From Bacteroidia bacterium (GTDB taxonomy: Bacteria > Bacteroidota > Bacteroidia > NS11-12g > UBA9320), in NCBI GenBank assembly GCA_020849295.1, contig JADLGN010000004.1, positions 1 to 64,000 of the forward strand: a DNA stretch of 64,000 nt, read 5' to 3'. How positions within the stretch are numbered: position 1 is the stretch's first letter; each line of letters starts with the position of its first letter. The notes under the pieces are model-generated. The model saw nothing but the letters and a program-made list of their open reading frames with translations, searched no databases and was not told the DNA's origin. The translations under genes and the position numbers were made by a program. Positions 35,537 through 43,827 of this stretch are shown here, piece after piece.

Positions 35537-35563
35537 CCGCTTAATAAATTATAAATTCAAATA

Positions 35564-36577
35564 TTGAAAAAAATAGAAATTATTAGTTCACTCGAAAATC
35601 TTGGCAATATGTTAGGAAAAATAATAGAAAGTGATGAGCTAATTTCTAAAACACAAATAGAAAACCAATGGTTTGTTCCTGATTTTACAATGCAAACACT
35701 TAAATACTGGAGTGAAAAGCTAACAATTAAGGAACTGGATTTATTTACTGAATCATATTTTTTTTCAGATAAACCTTTAGATATAGGAATTGTAACAGCT
35801 GGAAATATCCCTCTTGTCGGATTTCATGATTTACTGTGTGTTTTATTGTCAGGAAATAATGCAATAATTAAAATTTCATCATCAGACAGCGTTTTAATGA
35901 ATTTTGTTATTAACAGATTAATTGAAATAAATAGTAAATTCAAAAACAGAATAATTGTTTCAGACAAACTCAATGATTGCGATGCCTATATTGCAACAGG
36001 CTCTAATAATACTTCACGATATTTTGAGTATTATTTTTCACATAAACCCAATATAATTCGCAAAAATCGCAATAGCTTGGCAATATTGACTGGTAATGAA
36101 AATAACAGAGATTTACAAAACCTTTCAGATGACATTTTCTGTTTTTTTGGTTTAGGTTGTCGTAATGTTTCTAAAATTTTTGTCCCAAAAAATTATAATT
36201 TTGATAGATTGTTTAGAAATTTTGAAAAATACAGGTTTATAGAAAATCACAATAAATTTATTAATAATTACACTTATCATAAAGCTATATTTTTAATGAA
36301 TAACACAAAACATTTTGATAATGGTTTTCTTTTATTAAAAGAAGACCAAAAAATTCAATCTCCATTGTCAGTATTGTATTATTCATACTATGACAATATT
36401 ATTGAAGTAGATAAATGCATAGAAAGTAGTTTTGATGATATTCAAATTGTTTTGGCAGCAGAAAACAGAAATAAAAATTACATAAGATTTGGAAATTCTC
36501 AAATACCAGAATTGTGTGACTATGCCGACAATATTGATACAATGAAATTTTTAAATAATACAAATACATTAAAATAA
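35564..36577 (+). CDS. Acyl-CoA reductase, LuxC-like family
   Basis: A 337-aa NADPH-dependent aldehyde-forming reductase of the LuxC/acyl-CoA reductase family, reducing acyl-CoA or acyl-carrier substrates through a thioester on Cys. Motifs are GIVTAGNIPLVGFHDLLCVL (~75-94), SGNNAIIKISSSD (nucleotide region) and the active-site Cys199 in FGLGCRNVSKIFVP. Shorter than luminous-bacteria LuxC (~480 aa), but this length is usual in Bacteroidota. No luciferase genes are near. Its product may be used for lipid or secondary metabolism. Initiates at TTG, 23 bases upstream of purC. Confidence 0.88.
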   Translation: MKKIEIISSLENLGNMLGKIIESDELISKTQIENQWFVPDFTMQTLKYWSEKLTIKELDLFTESYFFSDKPLDIGIVTAGNIPLVGFHDLLCVLLSGNNAIIKISSSDSVLMNFVINRLIEINSKFKNRIIVSDKLNDCDAYIATGSNNTSRYFEYYFSHKPNIIRKNRNSLAILTGNENNRDLQNLSDDIFCFFGLGCRNVSKIFVPKNYNFDRLFRNFEKYRFIENHNKFINNYTYHKAIFLMNNTKHFDNGFLLLKEDQKIQSPLSVLYYSYYDNIIEVDKCIESSFDDIQIVLAAENRNKNYIRFGNSQIPELCDYADNIDTMKFLNNTNTLK

Positions 36578-36600
36578 ATAAAATTTATACGTTTAAAATA

Positions 36601-37554
36601 ATGGAAGCGCTGATATCAACCAATTTTTCATTCAAGAAACAAAAAGATTTTACAAGAGGCAAAGTACGAGATGTATATAACATCCACGACGATTTGCTGG
36701 TACTTGTAGCAAGTGATAGAATATCGGCATTTGATTTTGTTCTACCTCGAGCCGTTCCATACAAAGGGCAGGTACTAAATCAAGTTGCATCATTTTTTCT
36801 TGATTTAACAAAAGAAATTGTTCCCAACTGGAAACTTGCAGAAGTTGACCCTCAAGTATCTGTTGGGTATAAATGCGAGCCAATTCATATCGAATGTGTA
36901 GTTCGCGGATATCTTGCCGGACATTCATGGAGATTGTACAAAACTGGTTTGAGAGAAATATGCGGAAACAAGCTACCAAATGGTCTTAGAGAAAATGATA
37001 AATTAAATGAACCAATTTTTACTCCTACAACCAAAGCAAAACAAGGGCATGACATTGATATTACAAAAGAACAACTTATAGAACAAAAGTTGATTAAAAA
37101 GAAAGATTTAGAACAAATAGAACATTATTCGTTTGAATTATTTAAAGCCGGTTCTATTCATGCAGATAGTCGCAACCTTATTCTGGCTGATACCAAATAT
37201 GAATTTGGTGTTTTTAATGGAAAAATTATGCTAATTGACGAAATACACACACCTGATTCTTCAAGATATTTTTATAAAAATTCTTATGAAAAAATTCAAG
37301 AAAAAGACCAACAACAAAAACAGTTGTCTAAAGAATTTGTGCGAAAATGGTTGATTGAAAATGGGTTTCAGGGAAGAAAAGGTGATATAGTTCCTGAAAT
37401 GAATGACGAACTAATTGCGTCTATCAGTGCAAGGTACATTGAATTGTATGAAAATATTACAGGAGAAAAATTTGTAAAACGCAATTATGATAACATAATG
37501 GGAAAAATTGAAGAAAGTGTTAATAGTTTTATTGAAATGTATTACGAAAAATAA
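36601..37554 (+). CDS. purC: Phosphoribosylaminoimidazole-succinocarboxamide synthase
   Basis: Joins CAIR and aspartate with ATP to form SAICAR in purine synthesis. 317 aa, in the longer Bacteroidota/eukaryote-like size class. Motifs are FTRGKVRDVYNIHDDLLVLVASDRISAFDFVLP (~19-50), VRGYLAGHSWRLYKTG (~100), TPTTKAKQGHDIDI, and the ATP/Mg site LIDEIHTPDSSRYFY (~225). The Ser-Gly of SRY and EIHTPD are the usual signature. It follows the acyl-CoA reductase by 23 bases; no other pur gene is adjacent. Confidence 0.96.
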   Translation: MEALISTNFSFKKQKDFTRGKVRDVYNIHDDLLVLVASDRISAFDFVLPRAVPYKGQVLNQVASFFLDLTKEIVPNWKLAEVDPQVSVGYKCEPIHIECVVRGYLAGHSWRLYKTGLREICGNKLPNGLRENDKLNEPIFTPTTKAKQGHDIDITKEQLIEQKLIKKKDLEQIEHYSFELFKAGSIHADSRNLILADTKYEFGVFNGKIMLIDEIHTPDSSRYFYKNSYEKIQEKDQQQKQLSKEFVRKWLIENGFQGRKGDIVPEMNDELIASISARYIELYENITGEKFVKRNYDNIMGKIEESVNSFIEMYYEK

Positions 37555-37588
37555 TACTAATTTGCATTACAATTTATAATAAAGAAAA

Positions 37589-39250
37589 ATGAAATATATA
37601 AAAATCACAATTTTAACAGTAATTACTTTAATTACAACAGTAGCATATTCGCAAACTGTTAAGCATTTTGCAGGTAGAGATAATGCAGGAGACAAAGGTC
37701 CTAATTATTATAACAATACTACTTGCGTGAAAGATAGTGCGTATTTTTACTACCCCGAGGGAATTACTTGGGATAACAATGGAAATTTATGGATAACAGA
37801 AAGAAATAAAATCAGGCTTTTTTATAACAATAATTTTTACAACAGAGCCGGAAAAATTGGACCAGGCGACCAATCTCAAAGATACCAAAATGGAACAGGA
37901 ATTATGGCTCAATTTTACGCACCTACATCAATTGTGTCAGACGGATCAGGAATTTTATATATAGTTGATAACGAAAATCATGCTATTAGAAAAATGGAAA
38001 AATTTACATCAGTTGGACAAAATCAAGCAGTAACAACTTTTGCCGGCGCCCCTCCCACTGTTGATGGTTTTGGAACGCCAGGAGATGCAAATGGTACAGG
38101 TACAAATGCAATGTTTTCAGCACCCAAAGGTATTGTGAGAGATGCAGCAACCGGAAATTTTTATGTAACAGAATTTAATAATTTTACAATAAGAAAAATT
38201 ACTTCATCTGGCGTTGTTACAACTCTTGCAGGAAAATCTGGCACACAAGGTTCAACAGACGGAACAGGTTCTGCTGCTCAATTTGCAGGTCCTTATGGTA
38301 TAGCTCAACTTGACAACAACTACATAGTAGTTACTGATTTTGATAATTCTACAATAAGAAAAGTACACATGACGACCGGTGTTGTTACTACTATTTGCGG
38401 AAAAGCTGGTGATAGCAGATATGTTGATGGTAATTTTACAAATGCAAGATTTCGTGAACCACGTGGAATTGTTGTAGTTGATGGAAAAATATATGTATGC
38501 GATGGTTCGGTTATCAGAATAATTGATGTAAATTCAAACACTGTATCAACTTATGCCGGAAGTACTACACAATCAGGTAATCAAGACGGAGAAGGAACAA
38601 GTGCAAGATTTGGAACACTTGGAGGAATAGCCTATGATGGTAAAATTTCCTTATACGTTACAGACCTTTATTACAATGTTATAAAAACTGTTAAAATTAA
38701 CGGATTAGCTCCTGCGTGTAATTTTACTGCAAGCAAAACAAGTGCTTTGGTAGATGAAACGGTAACACTTACAAATACGTCATCCGGCAAAACCACTACA
38801 TCTTTAAAATGGACTATAACTTCAATAGGATTATCTCATACTATAGTGAGCGGAACAGCAACTTCTTTAACTCCAATAGGTGTAAAATTCCATGCAGCAG
38901 GTTTTTACAATGTAAAACTGTGGGTAAAAAATTCTTATGGAGAAGATTCGTTAGCTCGTAGTTCATATATAAGCATATCTACAACAGGTATTGACAAAAT
39001 AAGCAAATCAAAAATTGCAACTGTTTATCCTAACCCATCAAATGGAATTTTTACTTTGCATAGTATTAATGGAAATTATCCTGTAAAAAGCTATGAAGTA
39101 GTTGATTTTTCTGGTAAAGTTATAATTCAAAAGAATTGTGATAACTCAATCTCTGAAGAAATAGATTTGACATTGTATCCAAGCGGAATATATTTTATTA
39201 AAGCTGTATCTAGTATCGGATATTCAAGCATAAAACTACAAAAATTGTAA
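37589..39250 (+). CDS. NHL-repeat surface protein with T9SS type A sorting domain
   Basis: A 553-aa exported protein. Signal peptide 1-20 (AYSQ). Residues ~45-370 form an NHL-type beta-propeller with repeats such as FYAPTSIVSDGSGILYIVDN, AGPYGIAQLDNNYIVVTDF and FREPRGIVVVDGKIYVCDG, each followed by IRKI and V(T/S)T-x-AG. Residues ~375-465 are a PKD-like domain (PACNFTASKTSALVDETVTL). The end (~480-553: KIATVYPNPSNGIF, PVKSYEVVDFSGKVI, YPSGIYFIKAV) is a canonical type A T9SS signal. It should be secreted and possibly A-LPS-anchored. Function unknown; NHL propellers often mediate binding. A shared terminator separates it from the convergent Tyr/Cys-tail gene. Confidence 0.92.
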   Translation: MKYIKITILTVITLITTVAYSQTVKHFAGRDNAGDKGPNYYNNTTCVKDSAYFYYPEGITWDNNGNLWITERNKIRLFYNNNFYNRAGKIGPGDQSQRYQNGTGIMAQFYAPTSIVSDGSGILYIVDNENHAIRKMEKFTSVGQNQAVTTFAGAPPTVDGFGTPGDANGTGTNAMFSAPKGIVRDAATGNFYVTEFNNFTIRKITSSGVVTTLAGKSGTQGSTDGTGSAAQFAGPYGIAQLDNNYIVVTDFDNSTIRKVHMTTGVVTTICGKAGDSRYVDGNFTNARFREPRGIVVVDGKIYVCDGSVIRIIDVNSNTVSTYAGSTTQSGNQDGEGTSARFGTLGGIAYDGKISLYVTDLYYNVIKTVKINGLAPACNFTASKTSALVDETVTLTNTSSGKTTTSLKWTITSIGLSHTIVSGTATSLTPIGVKFHAAGFYNVKLWVKNSYGEDSLARSSYISISTTGIDKISKSKIATVYPNPSNGIFTLHSINGNYPVKSYEVVDFSGKVIIQKNCDNSISEEIDLTLYPSGIYFIKAVSSIGYSSIKLQKL

Positions 39251-39270
39251 ATATTGAAATAGTGGAAAAA

Positions 39271-39308
39271 AATAAAAGGGCTGCAGAATTACTGACAGCC
39301 CTTTTATT
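39271..39308. terminator. Bidirectional terminator between convergent genes
   Basis: A perfect 13-bp inverted repeat, AATAAAAGGGCTG and CAGCCCTTTTATT, with a 12-base loop in which CAG/CTG can pair further. It is flanked by a T-rich run on the plus strand and seven T on the minus strand, so it can stop both the NHL gene and the Tyr/Cys-tail gene. Confidence 0.85.
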
Positions 39309-39324
39309 ATTAAAGTTTTTCTTA

Positions 39325-39750
39325 TTAGCAGCAATAGTAATAATAATACCAGTAGCCATAAGAATCTTGAAGATAGTAATAGCATACATATCTGCAATCG
39401 CCACGGCTTTTACTCTTATTTTGAGCTTTTTGACCATTTTTAGATTTTGAAATAGCTTTACTGATTTTTGCTAAATCATCACTTGTAAGTACATGTCCAA
39501 CTTTGTATGTTGTGCCATCAATTGTAACTTCGTCATTTGCTCCACGAGATTTTTCTCCTTTTGCTTTTGTAACTGCAGTAAGAAAACCTAAGTCATCTTT
39601 GCTTAGAGTTTTGCCTTCAGCAAAGTTGTCAATTTTTTTTGCACTTGCTTTTGCCTTTGCTTTGTTTTTGTCTTGAGCATTCAATGTTGCTGCTGATACC
39701 GCCATTACGGCAATCATTAATACGATGTTAAAAATTTTTGTTGATTTCAT
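39325..39750 (-). CDS. Small secreted protein with tyrosine/cysteine-rich C-terminal tail
   Basis: I do not recognise this 141-aa protein. Residues 1-26 are a signal peptide (VAVSA-like, ending LNAQ). The mature N-terminus is Lys/Ala-rich (KNKAKAKASAKK). Two similar helical units follow: GKTLSKDDLGFLTAVTKA (46-63) and GHVLTSDDLAKISKAISK (85-102), an apparent internal duplication separated by EVTIDGTTYKV. After a basic linker (QKAQNKSKSRG), the last 24 residues contain 11 Tyr, 4 Cys (119, 123, 140, 141) and one Trp, ending YYYYYCC. The gene has its own -7 element and terminator and is divergent from a sigma-54 regulator. The tail could form disulfides, dityrosine cross-links, bind metal or be modified. 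No maturation enzyme lies nearby. Confidence 0.75.
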   Translation of the reverse strand: MKSTKIFNIVLMIAVMAVSAATLNAQDKNKAKAKASAKKIDNFAEGKTLSKDDLGFLTAVTKAKGEKSRGANDEVTIDGTTYKVGHVLTSDDLAKISKAISKSKNGQKAQNKSKSRGDCRYVCYYYLQDSYGYWYYYYYCC

Positions 39751-39777
39751 TTTTTTTTAATTTTAAATTTTAATTTT

Positions 39778-39785
39778 CAAATATA
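39778..39785 (-). promoter_or_regulatory. -7 element of the Tyr/Cys-tail gene
   Basis: TATATTTG on the minus strand matches TAnnTTTG, 27 bases before the ATG. A TTG lies only 14 bases further up (39802-39800), shorter than consensus spacing. Confidence 0.45.
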
Positions 39786-39904
39786 TTTATTTTATTTTTC
39801 AAGTATATATTTAATTAAAATATTTGGTAAATGGATTTTTTAAAATTTTCTTTTAACATTTATATTTATTTTTATCAAAAGTATTGAAAACACTAATGAT
39901 TTAA

Positions 39905-39935
39905 TTGGTTTAAAAATTTATAAAAATTATTTTTG
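39905..39935 (+). promoter_or_regulatory. Bacteroidota-type promoter of the sigma-54 response regulator
   Basis: TTG (39905-39907), 20 bases, then TATTTTTG (39928-39935), both matching consensus. The ATG follows 20 bases later. This suggests the regulator itself is expressed from the housekeeping sigma factor; no -24/-12 GG/GC element was seen. Confidence 0.65.
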
Positions 39936-39955
39936 CAACAACAAATTTAATAAAT

Positions 39956-41128
39956 ATGATTCCTAAAATATTTATAGTAGAAGATAATCAGATGTATGCA
40001 GCAGCTATTGCAAACAGCTTAAAAGAATTTGACTACGAAGTTAAAATTTTTTACAATGGCAATGATATGTTAAATAATTTACATGAAAATCCTGATATTA
40101 TTTCGCTTGATTTTAATTTGCCAGACTACACAGGGATGGAATTATTAAAAATTGTTACATCTAAAAATCCTACTATATCAATTATAATGATTTCGGCTCA
40201 GGAAGAATTGCAAAACGTAATTGACACATATAATAATGGTGCCAAGAACTATATAATAAAAAATGAAAATGCTATTGTTGAACTTAAAAATGCAATAAAA
40301 AATCTGGTTGCAAATATTGATCTGAAAAATGAAGTGGAAGTATTGCGTGAAGAATTAAATGATAGGAGTAAATATTCAAAAATTGTTGGAGAAAGTACTG
40401 CCATATACAAAGTACTCAAATTAATTCAAAGAGTTGAAAATACTGATTCTTTAGTAATGATTACAGGAGATAGCGGTACAGGAAAAGAGGTAGTTGCAGA
40501 AGCAATACACACAAATTCACATAGAAGAAAAAAACCATTTGTTGCTGTGAATTTAGCTGCAATTCCGACTCATCTTATAGAAGACGAACTCTTTGGTCAT
40601 GAAAAAGGTGCATTTACAGGTGCTGTTTCAAAAAGGATAGGAAAATTTGAAGAAGCCGAAGGAGGTACAATTTTTCTTGATGAAATTGGTGAAATGGACA
40701 TTACATTACAAACCAAATTACTCAGAGTATTGCAAGAGAAAAATATAACACGATTGGGAAGTAACAAATTGATAAATTTAAATGTGAGAATAATTACTGC
40801 AACTAATAAAAACCTAAGCGAACAAGTTAGACTCGGCAAATTCAGAGAAGATTTGTATTACAGAATTCAGGGATTTTTAATTCATATCCCTCGATTGAAT
40901 GACAGAGGAAATGATGTTGTAGTTTTAGCTAAGCATTTTTTAAATTCTTTTACTCAAAAACACAGAATGAATTCAAAACAATTTGACGAAGGTGCTATAA
41001 TAGCAATTCAGCAACATTCATGGCCAGGTAATGTTCGCGAGTTGATTGCTTTTATTGAAAGAGTAGTATTGATGAGCGATTCTAATATAATTACAAAAAA
41101 AGATTTGATTTTTTCTGACTCTATCTAA
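39956..41128 (+). CDS. Sigma-54 response regulator lacking a DNA-binding domain
   Basis: A 390-aa NtrC-like protein. The receiver domain (1-120) has D10, the phospho-acceptor D52 (SLDFNLPDYTG) and K102. A linker helix (~122-138) leads to the AAA+ domain (~140-380): Walker A GDSGTGKE (171-178), GAFTGA at 218-223 for sigma-54 contact, Walker B GGTIFLDEIGE (~236-246) and the Arg-finger region FREDLYYRI. The WPGNVRELIAFIERVVLM lid is present, but the protein ends 18-20 residues later with no Fis-type HTH; full NtrC proteins have ~70 more residues. It should therefore activate sigma-54 RNA polymerase from solution or through a partner. No histidine kinase is encoded alongside. Confidence 0.93.
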   Translation: MIPKIFIVEDNQMYAAAIANSLKEFDYEVKIFYNGNDMLNNLHENPDIISLDFNLPDYTGMELLKIVTSKNPTISIIMISAQEELQNVIDTYNNGAKNYIIKNENAIVELKNAIKNLVANIDLKNEVEVLREELNDRSKYSKIVGESTAIYKVLKLIQRVENTDSLVMITGDSGTGKEVVAEAIHTNSHRRKKPFVAVNLAAIPTHLIEDELFGHEKGAFTGAVSKRIGKFEEAEGGTIFLDEIGEMDITLQTKLLRVLQEKNITRLGSNKLINLNVRIITATNKNLSEQVRLGKFREDLYYRIQGFLIHIPRLNDRGNDVVVLAKHFLNSFTQKHRMNSKQFDEGAIIAIQQHSWPGNVRELIAFIERVVLMSDSNIITKKDLIFSDSI

Positions 41129-41149
41129 AAACACATAATATAATAAAGC

Positions 41150-41458
41150 GTGACCAACGAATTTTTATTCTTTTTAAATATAGGAAAATCTTTAGAAAAT
41201 GCCGAACAAAGCCAAATGTTTGGCAAACCTTGTTTTAAGGTAAATAGCAAAGCTTTTATTTGTTTTTTTCAAAATGAAATGGTTTTTAAATTGAATGGAA
41301 CAGTACATACTGACGCTATAAACTTAGAAAGTGCCAAACTATTTGACCCATCTGGTAAAAACAGAGCTATGAAAGAATGGGTGCAAATACCGTTTAAACA
41401 TTCAGAACAATGGAAAAATTTTGCAATTGAGGCAAAAAAATATGTTTGCAGCATTTAA
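41150..41458 (+). CDS. TfoX N-terminal-domain-like / YjbR-like small protein
   Basis: A 102-aa cytoplasmic protein. The pattern MFGKPCFKVNSKAFICFFQNEMVFKL, followed by LFDPSGKNRAMKEWVQIP and a final helix (WKNFAIEAKKYV), matches small TfoX_N/MmcQ-YjbR-like folds (GYPxFK-type strand pair). The family's biochemical role is unclear. It uses a GTG start 21 bases after the sigma-54 regulator and is probably co-transcribed with it. Confidence 0.7.
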   Translation: MTNEFLFFLNIGKSLENAEQSQMFGKPCFKVNSKAFICFFQNEMVFKLNGTVHTDAINLESAKLFDPSGKNRAMKEWVQIPFKHSEQWKNFAIEAKKYVCSI

Positions 41459-41477
41459 ATTTTTTAAAATCAATTTG

Positions 41478-41511
41478 TTTTGAAAAATTTATAGAAAAAT
41501 AAGTACTTTTG
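41478..41511 (+). promoter_or_regulatory. Bacteroidota-type promoter of tandem paralog 1
   Basis: TTTTG (41478-41482), 21 bases, then TACTTTTG (41504-41511) match the -33/-7 consensus. The ATG is 29 bases further on; this leader is almost identical to that of paralog 2. Confidence 0.65.
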
Positions 41512-41540
41512 TTTGAAAATTAAATTATAAAACTACTATT

Positions 41541-42617
41541 ATGGAATTGTTTAATGAACCAAACGTAAAACCCGATCAAAGGCTATTAAAAATTATAGTT
41601 ATTGTTTCAATTATTGCACTATTACTAGCAGGTGTTTTTTTTATCTTATTTAACTTATTGCCATCCAAAAAAAGTAAAGCCAGTTCAAAACCTAATATAT
41701 ATAATTGCTACTCGTATATTTCACATAGTCGTAATCAAAATTTTTTTAAAGTTTGTTCAGATGGAGATACAATATTAATAAATAAAGGCATGAAAGTTAA
41801 TCAAGCATGTAATTTATTAAAGGACAAAAATGTTATTATTCTGATTGACGGATGCGAATTGAGATGGACAAGCAATAATTCTATTTACATAGGTAAAGGT
41901 GGGAAAATATTAATGAAGAATGGTGGGCATTTTATTTCAAATTCAGGATATTGCAGTTCTAAATCTGCAATTTATTTTGGCGATTCTATATATGTAACTT
42001 GTGACGGAAAAAATGCAAATTTTAGCTTTGATGATGTAAATAAATATGGGGGAGTTAGTTATTCTGGATTGACAGTTTTGCCGGTAAAGCTTATTAGTTT
42101 TAATGCAAAATACGATAAAGAAACAGTAAACTTAGACTGGACCACAGCTTCAGAAATAAACAATAGTCACTTTGAAGTACAAAGAAGTAATAATAAAACA
42201 GACTGGACAGTTGTAGGTACAGTAAAAGGTAATGGAAATTCGAGTGTTATAATAAAATATAACTACAGTGATAAAGTAGGAAAATTATCGGGTGAAATAT
42301 ATTACAGACTTAAGCAGATTGATTTTGACGGTAAAAGTGAGTATAGCAGTATTCGAGTTGTATCATTAAATAATACGAAAGTGAATATAGGAAAAGTATA
42401 TCCAAATCCTGCAAACGATATTATAAAAGTGAATATAAACACTGAAGGCGATTATACTATAAGATTAGTAGATATAAATGGTAAAGAAATGTTAAAACAA
42501 GAGGGAAGCAGCAGTATTGAAACTCTTAATATAGCAGATATTCCCGCCGGAATTTATTTTGTAAAAATAGAAAATCACATAATAAACGAAAGTCATAGAA
42601 TAATCATCAGACATTAA
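41541..42617 (+). CDS. Membrane-anchored T9SS type A protein, tandem paralog 1
   Basis: A 358-aa protein. Sixteen polar residues precede a long hydrophobic segment (~18-43, IIVIVSIIALLLAGVFFILF) followed by KKSKASSK; this reads as a signal anchor rather than a clear cleavable signal. Residues ~52-150 form a Cys-containing beta-rich module (DGDTILI, DGCELRW, GKGGKILMKNGGHF). Then comes the conserved VLPVKLISFNAKYDKETVNL with WTTASEINNSHFEVQRS, typical of the fibronectin-like module before T9SS signals. The type A signal is VYPNPANDIIKVN to RIIIRH. It is paired with a near-copy (42751). Function unknown; the variable module may be a ligand domain. Confidence 0.85.
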   Translation: MELFNEPNVKPDQRLLKIIVIVSIIALLLAGVFFILFNLLPSKKSKASSKPNIYNCYSYISHSRNQNFFKVCSDGDTILINKGMKVNQACNLLKDKNVIILIDGCELRWTSNNSIYIGKGGKILMKNGGHFISNSGYCSSKSAIYFGDSIYVTCDGKNANFSFDDVNKYGGVSYSGLTVLPVKLISFNAKYDKETVNLDWTTASEINNSHFEVQRSNNKTDWTVVGTVKGNGNSSVIIKYNYSDKVGKLSGEIYYRLKQIDFDGKSEYSSIRVVSLNNTKVNIGKVYPNPANDIIKVNINTEGDYTIRLVDINGKEMLKQEGSSSIETLNIADIPAGIYFVKIENHIINESHRIIIRH

Positions 42618-42712
42618 AATTCAAATAGGCATGATTATATTATTCTATACATTTTTTAATTAATGTGTTTAAACCGATTCTTTTTTGAATTAAGATAATA
42701 AAAAAGAATTAT

Positions 42713-42720
42713 TATATTTG
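42713..42720 (+). promoter_or_regulatory. -7 element of tandem paralog 2
   Basis: TATATTTG matches TAnnTTTG, 30 bases before the ATG and at the same place as in paralog 1. The nearest TTG is 25 bases upstream, longer than usual. Confidence 0.45.
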
Positions 42721-42750
42721 TTTTGAAAATTAAATTATAAAACTACTATT

Positions 42751-43827
42751 ATGGAATTGTATAATGAACCAAACGTAAAACCCGAACACAAATTATTAAA
42801 AATTATTGTTATTGTTTCTGTTATTGCTCTATTGCTTGGAGCTGTTTTTTTTATCTTATTTAACTTATTGCCATCCAAAAAAAGTAAAGCCAGTTCAAAA
42901 CCAAATGTATATTATTGCAGTGGGTCTATTATGAATAGTAATAACAAAAAGGTATTTGACGCATGTGTAAGTGGAGACACAATAAAAGTTGAAAAAAGTA
43001 TTAATTTAAATCAGGGATGTGATAAATTAATGAAAAAAGATATTATTTTTCTGATTGACGGATGCGAAATGAAATGGAATGGAAATTATTCATTTTATAT
43101 TGGTGAAGGTGGCAAAATATTTATGAAGAATGGAGGGAAATTAACTGTTAAATCAGGAAGTTGTAATTCGAAATCTGCAATTTATTTTGGTTCAACAATG
43201 TTTGTAACTTGTGATGGCAAAAGTGCAAAATTTAGCTTTGACGATGTAAATAAATATGGAGGAGTTAGTTATTCAGGATTGACAGTTTTGCCTGTAAAAC
43301 TAATTAGTTTTAATGCAAAATACGATAAGGAAACAGTAAACTTAGACTGGGCTACGGCTTCAGAAATAAACAATAGTCACTTTGAAGTACAAAGAAGTAA
43401 TAATAAAACAGACTGGACAGTTGTAGGGACTGTAAAAGGCAATGGAAACTCGAGTGAAATAATAAAATACAACTACAGTGACAAAGTAGGGAAAATGGCA
43501 GGTGAAATATATTACAGACTAAAACAGATTGATTTTGACGGAAAAAGCGAATTAAGCAATATAAGAGTTGTATCATTAAATAATACAAAAGTGAATGTAG
43601 GAAAAGTATATCCAAATCCTGCAAACGATATTATAAAAGTGAACATAAACACCGATGGTGATTATACAATAAGATTAGTAGATATAAATGGTAAAGAAAT
43701 GCTAAAACAAGAAGGAAGCAGCAGTATTGAAACTCTTAATATAGCAGATATTCCAGCTGGAATTTATTTTGTAAAAATAGAAAATGACTTAATAAACGAA
43801 AGTCATAGAATAATTATCAGGCATTAA
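42751..43827 (+). CDS. Membrane-anchored T9SS type A protein, tandem paralog 2
   Basis: Exactly the same length (358 aa) and plan as paralog 1. The first ~50 residues and residues ~155-358 are nearly identical, down to long stretches of DNA. Residues ~52-100 are strongly diverged (VYYCSGSIMNSNNKKVFDAC) and ~100-150 moderately so (GEGGKIFMKNGGKL). Cysteines are largely kept. The type A T9SS signal (VYPNPANDIIKVN, RIIIRH) is complete. The stop overlaps the convergent aminotransferase by 4 bases. The duplication includes the leader and start (AAATTATAAAACTACTATT). Confidence 0.85.
   Translation: MELYNEPNVKPEHKLLKIIVIVSVIALLLGAVFFILFNLLPSKKSKASSKPNVYYCSGSIMNSNNKKVFDACVSGDTIKVEKSINLNQGCDKLMKKDIIFLIDGCEMKWNGNYSFYIGEGGKIFMKNGGKLTVKSGSCNSKSAIYFGSTMFVTCDGKSAKFSFDDVNKYGGVSYSGLTVLPVKLISFNAKYDKETVNLDWATASEINNSHFEVQRSNNKTDWTVVGTVKGNGNSSEIIKYNYSDKVGKMAGEIYYRLKQIDFDGKSELSNIRVVSLNNTKVNVGKVYPNPANDIIKVNINTDGDYTIRLVDINGKEMLKQEGSSSIETLNIADIPAGIYFVKIENDLINESHRIIIRH

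Noticed and set aside
35564..36577. Bioluminescence (lux) function for the LuxC-like gene
   Set aside because: No luciferase or acyl-transferase genes are nearby; the family is widespread in non-luminous Bacteroidota.
39751..39955. Sigma-54 (-24/-12) promoter in the divergent intergenic region
   Set aside because: No GG-N10-GC pair with the right spacing; the visible promoters are of housekeeping type.
37589..43827. CRISPR array or phage block suspected because of repeats and accessory genes
   Set aside because: The only repeats are the duplicated coding genes; no short spaced direct repeats, cas genes or phage structural genes were seen.
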